NCBI RefSeq assembly: GCF_015767435.1
Contig: NZ_JADWOV010000258.1
Location: 18,850 to 82,849, forward strand
Length of the DNA: 64,000 nucleotides
Direction of reading: 5' to 3'
Origin: Polaribacter sp. BAL334
Lineage (GTDB): Bacteria > Bacteroidota > Bacteroidia > Flavobacteriales > Flavobacteriaceae
Notes under the pieces: model-generated
Databases searched by the model: none
The model's input: only the letters and a program-made list of their open reading frames with translations
What the model was told of the DNA's origin: nothing
Part shown: one piece after another, positions 42,984 to 53,224 of the stretch
How the letters are laid out: each line of letters starts with the position of its first letter
How positions within the stretch are numbered: the stretch's first letter is position 1
Translations under genes and position numbers: made by a program

Positions 42984-44968
42984 AGCAATTCCTTATTATA
43001 CTCTCATTTTTAAGTGTTTTTTATTCAAAAGCGCAAACTGCTGACAACCCTATTTTACTTACCACAGAAGTTCAAAAAATTTCTGAAACGGAATATGACA
43101 TCGTCTTCAAAGCACAACTTTTTAAGGGTTGGTATTTGTATTCTCAATACAATCCTGAAGGCGCTTCTTTGCCTTTAGAAATTACGATGCAAGAAGGAGA
43201 AACAGGCTATGTTTTAGTGGGAAAAGCGAAAGAAGAAAATCCTTTTAAAAAATATTCGGAAGTTTGGGAACAAGAAGAAATTGTTTTTAAAGAAACCGCA
43301 AAAATCACCCAAAGAATTCAACTGACGAACAAAGAAATTACACAAATAAAACTGAATTTTTTCGGACAAGTTTGTGAAACTGCTTGTATCAATGTGGATG
43401 AAAATTTTACCATTTCATTGACAGGAAAAGCCATCACAGACACCATTTCTATTGATGAAAAAAGCAAAAAATTATCACAAGAATTACAATTAGATTTAAA
43501 AAATACGGAGCTTTTGACATCTTCAACTTCTCCAACTTCTCAAAAATCATCAGGTTTCGTAAGCATCTTTTTATTAGGATTTGTAGGTGGATTGTTGGCT
43601 TTGTTAACTCCATGTGTATTTCCAATGATTCCTTTGACAGTGTCATTTTTCACAAAACAATCCTCTAACAAGAAGAAAGGAACTTGGAATGCGATTTTAT
43701 ACGGCTTTTTTATTGTATTGATTTACATATTATTAAGTGCGCCTTTTCATTTTTTAGACAATATAAACCCTGAAATTTTAAATACCATTTCTACCAATAT
43801 TTGGTTGAATACGTTCTTTTTTGCCATTTTAGTATTTTTTGCATTTTCGTTTTTTGGATTTTATGAAATCACGCTGCCCAATTCTTGGGGAGACAAAATG
43901 GATTCTGCCTCTTCTGTGGGAGGTTTTATCGGAATTTTCTTTATGGCATTGACATTGGCCATTGTATCATTTTCCTGCACAGGGCCTATTTTAGGTTCGT
44001 TATTGGCTGGTTCATTAACTTCTGATGGTGGCGCAATGCAATTAACAGCAGGAATGACTGGTTTTGGTTTGGCATTGGCATTGCCTTTTGCATTGTTTGC
44101 GTTGTTTCCAAATTGGTTGAATTCCTTGCCAAAATCTGGTGGATGGTTGAATACTACCAAAGTTGTTTTGGGTTTTATTGAGTTGGCTTTTGCGTTCAAA
44201 TTTTTGTCAAATGCAGATTTAGTAGGTCATTGGGGCATTTTAAAAAGAGAAATCTTCATCGGAATTTGGATGCTGATTTTCATACTTCTTGCCTTGTATG
44301 TGTTTGCAAAAATCAAATTTCCACATGATTCTCCCATCAAAAAGTTGTCGTTTTCAAGAATTTCTTTTGGTATTTTCATTTTTGCGTTTGTAGTGTATAT
44401 TTCACCTGGCGTTTTGAAAAATCCAACTTGGAATTTGAGTTTGCTGAGTGGTTTTCCTCCACCACAATTTTACAGTATTTATGACCAAGAAAACGATTGT
44501 CCTTTAGGATTGGACTGTTACAAAGATTTTGATGAAGGTTTGGCTGCTGCAAAATTGCAAAACAAACCAATTTTGCTTGATTTTACAGGTTGGGCTTGTG
44601 TAAATTGTCGTAAAATGGAAGAAAATGTTTGGAGTGACCCTGCAATATATTCACTTCTGAAAAACGAGTATATTTTGATTTCATTGTATGTGGATGACAA
44701 TGAAAAGGAATTGCCAAAAGAAGCGCAATTTACCTTCTTAAAAGACAATGGAAAAACCAAAGAAATCAAAACTGTGGGCGACAAATGGGCAACTTTTCAA
44801 GTAGTAAATTTCAACAACGCTTCTCAACCTTTTTATGTTTTGATGAGTCCAGATTTGGAAATTTTAAACTCACCTCAGCAATACACAGATATCAAAAGTT
44901 ATCAAAATTGGTTAGAAGTTGGGTTGAAAAAATTTAACGATACTAAAAAAATGATTATCAAATTTTAA
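42980..44968 (+). CDS. Thiol:disulfide interchange protein DsbD-like
   Basis: The 662-residue protein has a signal peptide (…FYSKAQ), an N-terminal DsbD-alpha-like domain with CETACINVD (about 134-142), and a membrane domain of about eight helices with the redox Cys in LLTPCVFPMIP and FSCTGPILGS. A C-terminal thioredoxin domain carries the active site WACVNCRKME (about 534). It carries electrons from cytoplasmic thioredoxin to the periplasm for disulphide reduction and cytochrome c maturation. It overlaps tilS by 4 bp. The gene is full-length by comparison with the family. Confidence 0.93.
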   Translation: MKQFLIILSFLSVFYSKAQTADNPILLTTEVQKISETEYDIVFKAQLFKGWYLYSQYNPEGASLPLEITMQEGETGYVLVGKAKEENPFKKYSEVWEQEEIVFKETAKITQRIQLTNKEITQIKLNFFGQVCETACINVDENFTISLTGKAITDTISIDEKSKKLSQELQLDLKNTELLTSSTSPTSQKSSGFVSIFLLGFVGGLLALLTPCVFPMIPLTVSFFTKQSSNKKKGTWNAILYGFFIVLIYILLSAPFHFLDNINPEILNTISTNIWLNTFFFAILVFFAFSFFGFYEITLPNSWGDKMDSASSVGGFIGIFFMALTLAIVSFSCTGPILGSLLAGSLTSDGGAMQLTAGMTGFGLALALPFALFALFPNWLNSLPKSGGWLNTTKVVLGFIELAFAFKFLSNADLVGHWGILKREIFIGIWMLIFILLALYVFAKIKFPHDSPIKKLSFSRISFGIFIFAFVVYISPGVLKNPTWNLSLLSGFPPPQFYSIYDQENDCPLGLDCYKDFDEGLAAAKLQNKPILLDFTGWACVNCRKMEENVWSDPAIYSLLKNEYILISLYVDDNEKELPKEAQFTFLKDNGKTKEIKTVGDKWATFQVVNFNNASQPFYVLMSPDLEILNSPQQYTDIKSYQNWLEVGLKKFNDTKKMIIKF

Positions 44969-45121
44969 ACAAAAAAAACTGATTTTGTTTAGAAACTAAA
45001 CTATTGATAATTTATCTTCATAATTTATATCGTTTTCGTAATTATTTTGCATATTATTTGCAGAAAGCTAGCTTCTTTGTTTTTGGTTTTTTGTAATTTC
45101 ACAACTTAAAACATATAGACA

Positions 45122-47701
45122 ATGACTGCAATTCCCAAATTGGCAAGATTCCATAACAATGTGCTGACTAAATATCAAATTTATAATAGCATTTTTATAA
45201 CGCTTCCATTTGATACAATTACCAATACTGGCGTTTTGCTACCGCTTTTCCATAAAGTCTGTGAAAAAGGATTTCAAGAAGGAAAAAATCCAACAGAAAT
45301 TGTTGCCACTTTTTTCAAAAAATACCAAGAAAATCCATCAGAAAAAGAAGAAAATGATTTGCTATTTCGTTTTATTCAATACATTGAACGTCAAGTAGTT
45401 TTGTTTGATGCTATTGAAGATGCAGCCTTTCCTATCGTAAATAATATGGATGGAATTGGAACCCTCAGAAATTCAAAAGAAACTGCATTTTTGAACGATA
45501 AAAAGGAAGCGTTAAAAAGACATTTGGAAGAGTTTAAAGTACGTGTTGTTTTAACAGCGCATCCAACTCAATTTTACCCTGGAAGCGTTTTAGGAATCAT
45601 TACGGATTTGGACAAAGCCATCAGAAAAGACGATTTGTTGCTCATCAAAAAATTGATGGCGCAATTAGGAAAAACACCTTTTTATAAAAAGAAAAAACCA
45701 ACACCTTTTGACGAAGCAGTTAGTTTGATTTGGTATTTAGAAAACGTATTTTATCATTCCGTAAGTAAAATTTATAATTACATTCAAGACAATATTTACG
45801 ACGGAAAACCCATTGATAATGAGATTATTGACCTTGGTTTTTGGCCTGGAGGTGACAGAGATGGAAATCCTTATGTAACTACCCAAATTACGTTGGATGT
45901 TGCTGAACGTTTGCGTCAAACGATTTTAAGAAATTACTACAGAGATGTTAGAAGGCTAAAAAGACGTTTCACTTTTGATGGCGTTCAAGAAATATTGACA
46001 AGAGTTGAAAAACGCTTGTATAAACATGTGATTCGCAGTTATGAAAAAATCAATTTTTCGCAAAAAATTTTATTAGAAGAATTGTATGAAGCCAGAGATA
46101 TCATCGAAAAAGAACATCAGTCATTATTTATTGAAGAATTGAATGATTTTATCAATAAAGTGCGCATTTTTGGATTCCATTTTGCAACGCTTGATATCAG
46201 ACAAGATAGCAGAGTGCATCACCAAGCGTTTACACAAATTGTCACTGATTTATTAACTACTGGCGATACTACATTTCCAAGCAATTATCATTCGCTTTCT
46301 GAAGCTGCACAAATCGAAATTTTATCTTTGGTAAAGGGAAGTATTGACCCAAGTATTTTGTCAGATGAAATGTCCGTAAGTACCATTGAATCTATTTATG
46401 CATTAAAAACCATTCAGCAACGAAATGGCGAACGTGGAGCAAATAGGTATATCATCAGTAATAATCAATCTGCTTTGAATGTGATGCAAACCTTTGCCAT
46501 GCTCAATTTATGTGGTTTTGAAAATGAATTGCCAGTAGATATCATTCCGCTTTTTGAAACCGTTGATGATTTGGAAAACGCAAGTCATGTCATGCGAACT
46601 TTATATTCCAATCATGCCTATAGATATCATTTAACCAAAAGAAAAAACAAACAAACAGTGATGCTAGGTTTTTCTGATGGTACAAAAGATGGAGGTTATT
46701 TGATGGCAAATTGGGGAATTTTCAAAGCCAAAGAAGCACTTACTATAATTTCAAGAGAGTTTGATGTGGAAGTTATTTTCTTTGACGGACGTGGAGGACC
46801 ACCTGCAAGAGGAGGAGGAAAAACACACCAATTTTACGCTTCTTTAGGCCCAACTATTGAAGACAAAGAAATTCAGTTAACTATTCAAGGTCAAACAATT
46901 AGCTCTAATTTTGGCACAGAAGAATCTTCGCAATTCAATTTAGAACAATTGTTGAGTTCGGGTATCAAAAATGAGATGTTTACCAAAGACCAATTGAATG
47001 ACCATCACAGAAAACTGATGGAAGACATGGCTTCAACAAGTTATAAAACCTATATAGATTTTAAAAATCATCCACAGTTTTTGCCGTATTTGGAAAAAAT
47101 GAGTACGCTAAAATACTATGCAAAAACCAATATTGGTAGCAGACCAAGCAAACGTTCCACTTCAGATAAGTTGGATTTTGCTTCCTTGAGAGCCATTCCA
47201 TTTGTAGGAAGTTGGAGTCAATTAAAACAAAATGTTCCAGGATTTTTTGGAGTAGGAACTGCCTTAAAAAAATATGAAGATGCAGGACGTTTTGACGAAA
47301 TTGTAGAATTTTACAATACTTCTGACTTTTTCAAAACATTGCTTGAAAACAGTATGATGAGTTTGAAAAAATCCTTTTTTGGATTGACACAATACATGGC
47401 TGATGATCCTGTTTTTGGCGATTTTTGGAAACTGATTTACGAAGAATATAAAACTACAAAACGATTGCTTCTTAAATTAGCAGGCTATCAAGAATTGATG
47501 GAAGATTTCCCTGTCGGAAAAGCCTCTATTGAAATTCGAGAAAAAATTGTGTTGCCTTTATTAACAATTCAACAATATGCATTGAAAAAAATTCAGGAAT
47601 TGCAAAAAACAAATCCAGAATCGAAAGAAATTGAAGTTTTCGAAAAAATGGTGATGCGTTCGTTGTTTGGGAATATCAATGCTAGTAGAAATTCGGCGTA
47701 A
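45122..47701 (+). CDS. ppc: Phosphoenolpyruvate carboxylase
   Basis: The 859-residue enzyme carboxylates PEP to oxaloacetate. Key blocks are VVLTAHPTQFYPG (catalytic His), FWPGGDRDGNPYVT, FHFATLDIRQDSRVH, GFSDGTKDGGYLMANW and DGRGGPPARGGGKTH, and the C-terminus ends with the family-typical N-x-SR…A tail. It replenishes the TCA cycle. The 153-bp space upstream is AT-rich without a clear -7 consensus. No partner genes are linked. Confidence 0.95.
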   Translation: MTAIPKLARFHNNVLTKYQIYNSIFITLPFDTITNTGVLLPLFHKVCEKGFQEGKNPTEIVATFFKKYQENPSEKEENDLLFRFIQYIERQVVLFDAIEDAAFPIVNNMDGIGTLRNSKETAFLNDKKEALKRHLEEFKVRVVLTAHPTQFYPGSVLGIITDLDKAIRKDDLLLIKKLMAQLGKTPFYKKKKPTPFDEAVSLIWYLENVFYHSVSKIYNYIQDNIYDGKPIDNEIIDLGFWPGGDRDGNPYVTTQITLDVAERLRQTILRNYYRDVRRLKRRFTFDGVQEILTRVEKRLYKHVIRSYEKINFSQKILLEELYEARDIIEKEHQSLFIEELNDFINKVRIFGFHFATLDIRQDSRVHHQAFTQIVTDLLTTGDTTFPSNYHSLSEAAQIEILSLVKGSIDPSILSDEMSVSTIESIYALKTIQQRNGERGANRYIISNNQSALNVMQTFAMLNLCGFENELPVDIIPLFETVDDLENASHVMRTLYSNHAYRYHLTKRKNKQTVMLGFSDGTKDGGYLMANWGIFKAKEALTIISREFDVEVIFFDGRGGPPARGGGKTHQFYASLGPTIEDKEIQLTIQGQTISSNFGTEESSQFNLEQLLSSGIKNEMFTKDQLNDHHRKLMEDMASTSYKTYIDFKNHPQFLPYLEKMSTLKYYAKTNIGSRPSKRSTSDKLDFASLRAIPFVGSWSQLKQNVPGFFGVGTALKKYEDAGRFDEIVEFYNTSDFFKTLLENSMMSLKKSFFGLTQYMADDPVFGDFWKLIYEEYKTTKRLLLKLAGYQELMEDFPVGKASIEIREKIVLPLLTIQQYALKKIQELQKTNPESKEIEVFEKMVMRSLFGNINASRNSA

Positions 47702-47763
47702 ATTTAGTTTTGATATCGTTAGTAATAAACTCTTTGATGTCATTAAGCTTTTAATAATATAAA

Positions 47764-47882
47764 CCACATAGAAACATAGTTAATACTTTTTTTATAGTCG
47801 TTTCACTCAATTTTAGAAAACCAAAGCTATGTGAATCCCAAAAATTGGGCTTTCTATACCTTTTTTCTATGTTTCTATGTGG
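47764..47882. repeat. 119-bp element with 16-bp perfect terminal inverted repeats
   Basis: CCACATAGAAACATAG (47764-47779) and CTATGTTTCTATGTGG (47867-47882) are exact complements. Inside, CCCAA/TTGGG (47837-47849) forms a second small hairpin. The element is non-coding and looks like a MITE-like or REP-like dispersed repeat. The rest of the 418-bp space 47702-48119 is AT-rich, and no gene is visible. Confidence 0.7.
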
Positions 47883-48119
47883 CTATATAATACGTTATTT
47901 CAATTTTTGTCTTAATTGCAACAAGGGTATAGCAATACATTTTATTGTAAAATACTATAGAATACTTATTAGCCGCGAATCCCACTAATTTTGAATGATT
48001 TTTAGACATGGTAAGTTTGAATTCCTGACATTCAAGGTCTAATAATAGCTAGAATTTATACCATCAAAATTAATCACAGCTAGTATGGTTTTTTTCTGTA
48101 TTTTTAAAACCAAAAAAAT

Positions 48120-49658
48120 ATGCTAGTAAAAGTTTATGGATCAGCCGTTTTTGGTATTGAAGCCACGACCATCACTGTGGAAGTAAATATCGATAAAGGT
48201 GTTGGTTATCATTTAGTTGGTTTGCCAGATAAAGCTGTCAGCGAGAGTTCTTTCCGAATTTCTGCTGCGCTCAATAACAATCACTACAATCTTCCTGGGA
48301 AAAAAATCATCATCAATATGGCTCCTGCAGACATCAGAAAAGAAGGTGCTGCCTATGATTTAACCTTAGCTGTAGGAATTTTGGCTGCTTCTCATCAAAT
48401 AAAATCAGACGCCATTGAAGAATACATCATCATGGGCGAACTGTCTTTGGACGGAAGTTTGCAACCCATCAAAGGCGCTTTGCCAATTGCGATAAAAGCC
48501 AGAGAAGAGGGTTTTAAATATTTTATTTTACCCACACAAAATGCCAAAGAAGCTGCCATTGTGAATGATATTCAAGTGTTGGGAGTGGATACTATTCAGC
48601 AAGTCATCAATCATTTTAGCGGCGAAGAAAAAATTGAACCTACCATTATTGATACAAGAGCCGAATTTTATAAAAATGTTGATTTTCCTGAACACGATTT
48701 TGCCGATGTCAAAGGACAAGAATCCATCAAACGTTGTATGGAAATTGCAGCTGCTGGTGGTCATAACATTATTTTGATTGGCCCTCCAGGTTCTGGAAAA
48801 ACGATGTTAGCCAAGCGTTTGCCCTCCATTTTACCACCAATGACATTGCATGAAGCCTTAGAAACTACAAAAATTCACTCAGTTGTTGGCAAGGTAAAAA
48901 ATGCAGGTTTGATGTATCAACGACCTTTTCGAAGTCCACATCATACCATTTCAAATATTGCATTAATTGGTGGAGGAAACAACTTACCTCAACCTGGCGA
49001 AATTTCACTTTCACATAATGGGGTGTTGTTTTTAGATGAATTGCCCGAATTTCAACGTTCTGTTTTAGAAGTGATGCGTCAGCCTTTGGAAGACCGTGAA
49101 GTATCTATTTCTAGAGCTAAATTTACAGTAACTTATCCCAGTAGTTTTATGTTGGTGGCAAGTATGAATCCCAGTCCCAGTGGTTATTTTAACGACCCAA
49201 ATTCGCCAATGACTTCTTCTCCTCATGAAATGCAGCGTTATTTAAGTAAAATTTCTGGGCCTTTATTAGACCGAATTGACATCCATATTGAAGTTACTCC
49301 TGTGCCTTTTGAAAAATTATCTGACGAGAGAAAAGGAGAATCTTCTGTAGAAATTAGAAAGCGAGTAACTGCAGCAAGAGAAATTCAAACAGAGCGATTT
49401 AAAGACACTGAAAACTTACACTACAATGCGCAAATGAATGTAAAACACATCCGAAAATATTGCGAATTGTCCGAACAAAGCAAACAGTTAATCAAAACTG
49501 CCATGGAAAAACTAAACCTTTCTGCAAGAGCCTATGATCGAATTTTAAAAGTATCCAGAACCATTGCAGACTTGGCAAACTCCGAAAACATCGCACCTGA
49601 ACATATTGCAGAAGCCATTCAATATCGCAGTTTGGATAGAGATGGTTGGTTGGGGTAA
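48120..49658 (+). CDS. YifB/ComM family Mg-chelatase-like AAA+ ATPase
   Basis: The 512-residue protein has the N-terminal Lon-like domain (VEVNIDKGVGYHLVGLPDKA), the Walker A GPPGSGKTMLAKRL, Walker B GVLFLDELPEF, sensor block VASMNPSPSGYF, and the C-terminal LSARAYDRILKVSRTIADL. ComM/YifB proteins are hexameric helicases involved in branch migration during natural transformation. Single gene with its own upstream region; no competence genes are linked. Confidence 0.94.
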   Translation: MLVKVYGSAVFGIEATTITVEVNIDKGVGYHLVGLPDKAVSESSFRISAALNNNHYNLPGKKIIINMAPADIRKEGAAYDLTLAVGILAASHQIKSDAIEEYIIMGELSLDGSLQPIKGALPIAIKAREEGFKYFILPTQNAKEAAIVNDIQVLGVDTIQQVINHFSGEEKIEPTIIDTRAEFYKNVDFPEHDFADVKGQESIKRCMEIAAAGGHNIILIGPPGSGKTMLAKRLPSILPPMTLHEALETTKIHSVVGKVKNAGLMYQRPFRSPHHTISNIALIGGGNNLPQPGEISLSHNGVLFLDELPEFQRSVLEVMRQPLEDREVSISRAKFTVTYPSSFMLVASMNPSPSGYFNDPNSPMTSSPHEMQRYLSKISGPLLDRIDIHIEVTPVPFEKLSDERKGESSVEIRKRVTAAREIQTERFKDTENLHYNAQMNVKHIRKYCELSEQSKQLIKTAMEKLNLSARAYDRILKVSRTIADLANSENIAPEHIAEAIQYRSLDRDGWLG

Positions 49659-49807
49659 ATTTTTGTTTTTAAATACATAAAACGCATTTTTATTGCGTTA
49701 TTTTTATTAAAAATGAATTTTAGCTGATGATTTATTAAATATGCTATAGCTGTTTATTTCTTTTTATTACATACTTTTAGTGACGAATAAAAAACCAAAC
49801 TTTTATT

Positions 49808-50998
49808 ATGAATACAACAAATTTTTCAAGACGCGATTGGCTTAAAAAAAGTACCCTTACTTTAGGTGCATTAACCTTAATTCCATCAGAAATTTGGACG
49901 AATAATGTACTAAAGGCGCAAAGTGAAAACAGCCCATTCTTATACAATTCAAGCAATTATTTTAATGAATTTACGCCACCAATTGTTGAAGAAAATGAAT
50001 CGTTGGTCATTTTAAGAGCCAATGAAAACCCTTATGGTCCACCACCAAAAGCTGCAAAAGCGTTTCAGGATGAGGTGTTTACAGGAAATCGCTATTCTTG
50101 GAAAACATTGGATGATTTGATGGAAACCATTGCTAAAAACGAAGGGGTAAAAACCGACCAAATATTGATGGCTCCAGGTTCATCAGACATTTTAGAAAAA
50201 GTGGCTATGGTGCTTTTTCAAAATGGCGGAAATGTGATTAGTGCAGACCCAAGTTATATGTCGTTAATGATTGTAGCAAAAGCAGTTGGAGGGCAATGGA
50301 AATCATACAAATTGTTAGATGATTCTCAGCACGATTTAGATGCCATGGAAGCTGGCATTGATGCAGACACAAAACTCGTTTACATTTGCAACCCCAACAA
50401 TCCAACAGGTTCTATTACGGATGCTAAAAAATTGCGAGATTTTTGCAGCAGAGTTTCTGAAAAAGTCCCTGTTTTTGTAGATGAAGCCTATATTGAATTG
50501 TCTAAAAACGGACTCAAAGATTCTATGAATACCTTAGTTGCTGAAGGGAAAAACGTGATTGTTGCCCGAACTTTTTCTAAAATTCATGGAATGGCAGGTT
50601 TACGAATTGGTTATGCCATTGGCAAAAAAGAAACCCTAGACAGCATCAACGAAATTACCAGAGGTGGCATGGGAATTACTGGACCTTCTATTGCTGCTGC
50701 AAGTGCAAGTTTGGCAAATACTGATTTTTTAGATGACTGTAGAGCAAAAATTACAGCAGCAAGAGAATATACAATCTCATTCTTAGAAACTAAAAAGTTT
50801 TCGTATTTACCTTCAGAAACCAACTTTGTGATTTTCGAAATTCCAATGGAAGGAAAAGAATTTCTACAAAAAATATATGCAAAAAATGTTGCTGTGAGAT
50901 CATTCAAATTTTGGGATAAAAATTGGTGTAGAGTAAGTATTGGAACGATGGATGAAATGAAACTTTTTACCAAAGCAATGGGTGAGATTTTTGCCTAG
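49808..50998 (+). CDS. HisC-like PLP aminotransferase with Tat signal
   Basis: The 396-residue protein starts with a twin-arginine signal, SRRDWLKKSTLTLGALTLI (residues 7-25), followed by a fold-type I aminotransferase: LRANENPYGPPPKA, PGSSDILEKV, NPNNPTGSITDAK, VDEAYIEL and the PLP-lysine block ARTFSKIHGMAGLRIGYA. It resembles histidinol-phosphate aminotransferase but is predicted to fold in the cytoplasm and be exported to the periplasm, so it is unlikely to be the biosynthetic HisC. It is followed after 6 bp by a permease gene, suggesting a joint role. Confidence 0.85.
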   Translation: MNTTNFSRRDWLKKSTLTLGALTLIPSEIWTNNVLKAQSENSPFLYNSSNYFNEFTPPIVEENESLVILRANENPYGPPPKAAKAFQDEVFTGNRYSWKTLDDLMETIAKNEGVKTDQILMAPGSSDILEKVAMVLFQNGGNVISADPSYMSLMIVAKAVGGQWKSYKLLDDSQHDLDAMEAGIDADTKLVYICNPNNPTGSITDAKKLRDFCSRVSEKVPVFVDEAYIELSKNGLKDSMNTLVAEGKNVIVARTFSKIHGMAGLRIGYAIGKKETLDSINEITRGGMGITGPSIAAASASLANTDFLDDCRAKITAAREYTISFLETKKFSYLPSETNFVIFEIPMEGKEFLQKIYAKNVAVRSFKFWDKNWCRVSIGTMDEMKLFTKAMGEIFA

Positions 50999-51004
50999 AC
51001 ATCT

Positions 51005-52147
51005 ATGGATAATGCACTAGAAAAATCCATTTCATTCTTGCTATTTATTGTTATTGGAATTCTTTTGAAAACGAAAATTTCAAAAGCTGAACAAACCAAT
51101 GGCATCAAAAGTATCATTTTAACAATTGCTTTACCAGCAACCATTTTTATTGCGCTGTTAAAAATTCAAGTGACTAGCAGTTTGTTATGGCTGCCTGTAA
51201 TTGCCCTCTTTTTCAACAGTATTTTATTTTCAATAACGCCTCTTTTATTAAAAATTATTGGAGTTTCTCCAACATCTCCTTCTGGCAGAAGTGCGCAATT
51301 ATTGATTCCTTCTTTAGCTCCTGGATTGTCTTGTTTTCCTTTTATCTTAGAATTTTTAGGAAACGATTCTTTAGCAAAAGCAGCAATGGCCGATTTGGGA
51401 AACAAGTTTTTTGTGTTATTTCTCTTGTATTTGATTGCATTGAAATGGCATTACAAGAATGCCATCGATTTTGGAAAAACATCCATAAAATCAAAACTAA
51501 AATCGCTGTGCAAAGCACTCATTTATGAACCTGTAAATATGTTCATTTTTGTGGCTCTTGTGTTGATTTTTTCTGGAATTACATTTGATAAAATCCCAAA
51601 TTTTATAGCATCAACCATTGATAGACTCAGTTTGATGATGACACCTTTGGTACTTTTATTTATTGGATTGGCTGTACAATTAAAAAAGAAGCAGTTTTTC
51701 CAAATCTTTTCTTTATTATTGTTAAGAGCTTCCTTTACACTGCTAGTTGTTGCAGGAATTGCACTATTGCTAAACGTTTCTGATACAAACGATATGCTAG
51801 TAATGCTTGTTTTTGGTTTGAGTTCCTGTAGTTTTTGGCCTTTTGCACATATTTCGAGCATAAGCGCGAAAGAAATGAATCAACATGAAGAAAAAATGAC
51901 TTTTGATGTCAATTTTGCATTGTCTATTATTGGATTGTCATTGCCAATTTCTGTGCTTTTGATTTTAGGGATTTTTAGTGCTGGTGACACTTTTACTGAA
52001 CTCAATTCAATTTTTGCACTAAGTGGTGTGCTCTTTTTAGTTGGAATTATGTATCCCGTTTTTTTGAAAATAAAAAGCACTACAATTGATGAAACAACTT
52101 CTGAAAAAATTATAGAAAGCAAAAAAGAAGTTCGATTTACGGAATAA
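51005..52147 (+). CDS. AEC-like multispanning permease
   Basis: The 380-residue membrane protein has about ten hydrophobic helices (for example SIILTIALPATIFIALLKI, FFVLFLLYLIALKW, NMFIFVALVLIFSGITF, LVLLFIGLAVQL). The N-terminal half resembles auxin-efflux-carrier (AEC/BART) family permeases. The tail of about 30 residues is hydrophilic. It lies 6 bp after the Tat-exported aminotransferase in what looks like an operon. Substrate unknown; an amino-acid or organic acid is inference. Confidence 0.72.
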   Translation: MDNALEKSISFLLFIVIGILLKTKISKAEQTNGIKSIILTIALPATIFIALLKIQVTSSLLWLPVIALFFNSILFSITPLLLKIIGVSPTSPSGRSAQLLIPSLAPGLSCFPFILEFLGNDSLAKAAMADLGNKFFVLFLLYLIALKWHYKNAIDFGKTSIKSKLKSLCKALIYEPVNMFIFVALVLIFSGITFDKIPNFIASTIDRLSLMMTPLVLLFIGLAVQLKKKQFFQIFSLLLLRASFTLLVVAGIALLLNVSDTNDMLVMLVFGLSSCSFWPFAHISSISAKEMNQHEEKMTFDVNFALSIIGLSLPISVLLILGIFSAGDTFTELNSIFALSGVLFLVGIMYPVFLKIKSTTIDETTSEKIIESKKEVRFTE

Positions 52148-52172
52148 GGACCACTAGATGTTCTCTTTTTCC

Positions 52173-52314
52173 CCAATAGCAAAGATTTCCAATCCTTTCC
52201 CACAACAACATTGAAAACAAATCACAAACATTTACATCCAATTCATTTTCTACAATTGCATCATTTCTTTCAGCACTAAAATAATAATCTTTAATGAAAA
52301 ATGCTTCCTTTTTA
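52173..52314. repeat. Direct repeat, copy A (gene fragment)
   Basis: About 140 bp is duplicated with roughly 90 percent identity at 53225-53363. On the minus strand copy A contains an open C-terminal fragment, FFIKDYYFSAERNDAIVENE and onward to CDLFSMLLWERIGNLCYWGK, with no start. The two copies flank the hypothetical gene at 52414-53187. The parent gene is not recognised. Confidence 0.85.
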
Positions 52315-52413
52315 GTTTATTCTTTGTTTGATGTTAGTGATGGGCATAGATTGTAAATCTGCCTATTGGACGTTGAAAATATTCGAGCGATTAGGGGTGT
52401 ATTTTTAAATTAA

Positions 52414-53187
52414 CTACTCAAAAAAAGTTTCAAAAAATTCCATGGTGTTAGGATTATAGAATATTAGTTCATTTTTCTTGTATGAGAAAAAAGGAGTGGC
52501 TTTTAAAAAATTTTTATCAATTGATTCTATTATTTTTAGTTTCTTTTTGAATTTATTGTAAATAAATGGTTTAAATGTTCCATTACTTAATTTTTTATCA
52601 TAAATATATTTTCCTGTTTTATCTATTCTTAAGGATTCGCCAGAAATATTTGATAAAATTAATTCTGGATTTTTAGTTGAGTTTAAAAGATCTTTTTCAA
52701 ATAAATCAACATTGGCATAAAATAAATCAGGATTATGAATCTTAGTAAAATATAAACAATTATTTATAACACTTTCCACTATACCCTCAAGCCCTGTTTT
52801 TACTAATATTCCATCTTTTAAATAGTTAATTTCATTTTTTGTATTTGTAAAATATAACCCTCCATTGATATCCAAATTTAAATAATAAACTTCGGTAGAA
52901 CTAAAATACTTTATTTCTTCTTTTCCATTGTTTATAATTATATTTAGTCCATTATTTAATTCTTGAATGTAACATATGAAATTTTCTTTGACTTGCTGAA
53001 CTGTATAGTCTTTGGGATAATTTATTAATATCTCTAATCTTTCATCGTTTTGGAAATATATTATATTCTCATTAAACGAATCAAAAACAGGTTTATCATT
53101 CTTATATCCAACAAAAACTTTAGATTGTCCAAATATAAAATTGGAAGTTAATAAGAAGATTAAAAAAAAAATTAAATTAGGTTTCAT
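52414..53187 (-). CDS. Hypothetical secreted protein between direct repeats
   Basis: The 257-residue protein has a signal peptide (FFLIFLLTSNFIFGQ) and a mature part rich in short beta-strands and Asn/Tyr (NINGGLYFTNTKNEI-like segments), perhaps a small beta-propeller. No family is recognised. It is very AT-rich. ATG 53187 is used rather than a TTG at 53196. Its location between two copies of one gene fragment suggests that it arrived by insertion or recombination. Confidence 0.65.
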   Translation of the reverse strand: MKPNLIFFLIFLLTSNFIFGQSKVFVGYKNDKPVFDSFNENIIYFQNDERLEILINYPKDYTVQQVKENFICYIQELNNGLNIIINNGKEEIKYFSSTEVYYLNLDINGGLYFTNTKNEINYLKDGILVKTGLEGIVESVINNCLYFTKIHNPDLFYANVDLFEKDLLNSTKNPELILSNISGESLRIDKTGKYIYDKKLSNGTFKPFIYNKFKKKLKIIESIDKNFLKATPFFSYKKNELIFYNPNTMEFFETFFE

Positions 53188-53224
53188 AGCTTTCAATGGG
53201 TTTTAAAATCTAAAATTCTATTCA

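Noticed and set aside
47980..48010. AGCCGCGAATCCCACTAATT-like sequence as a functional site
   Set aside because: It resembles dispersed flavobacterial intergenic repeats, but only one copy is visible here, so no claim can be supported from this window.
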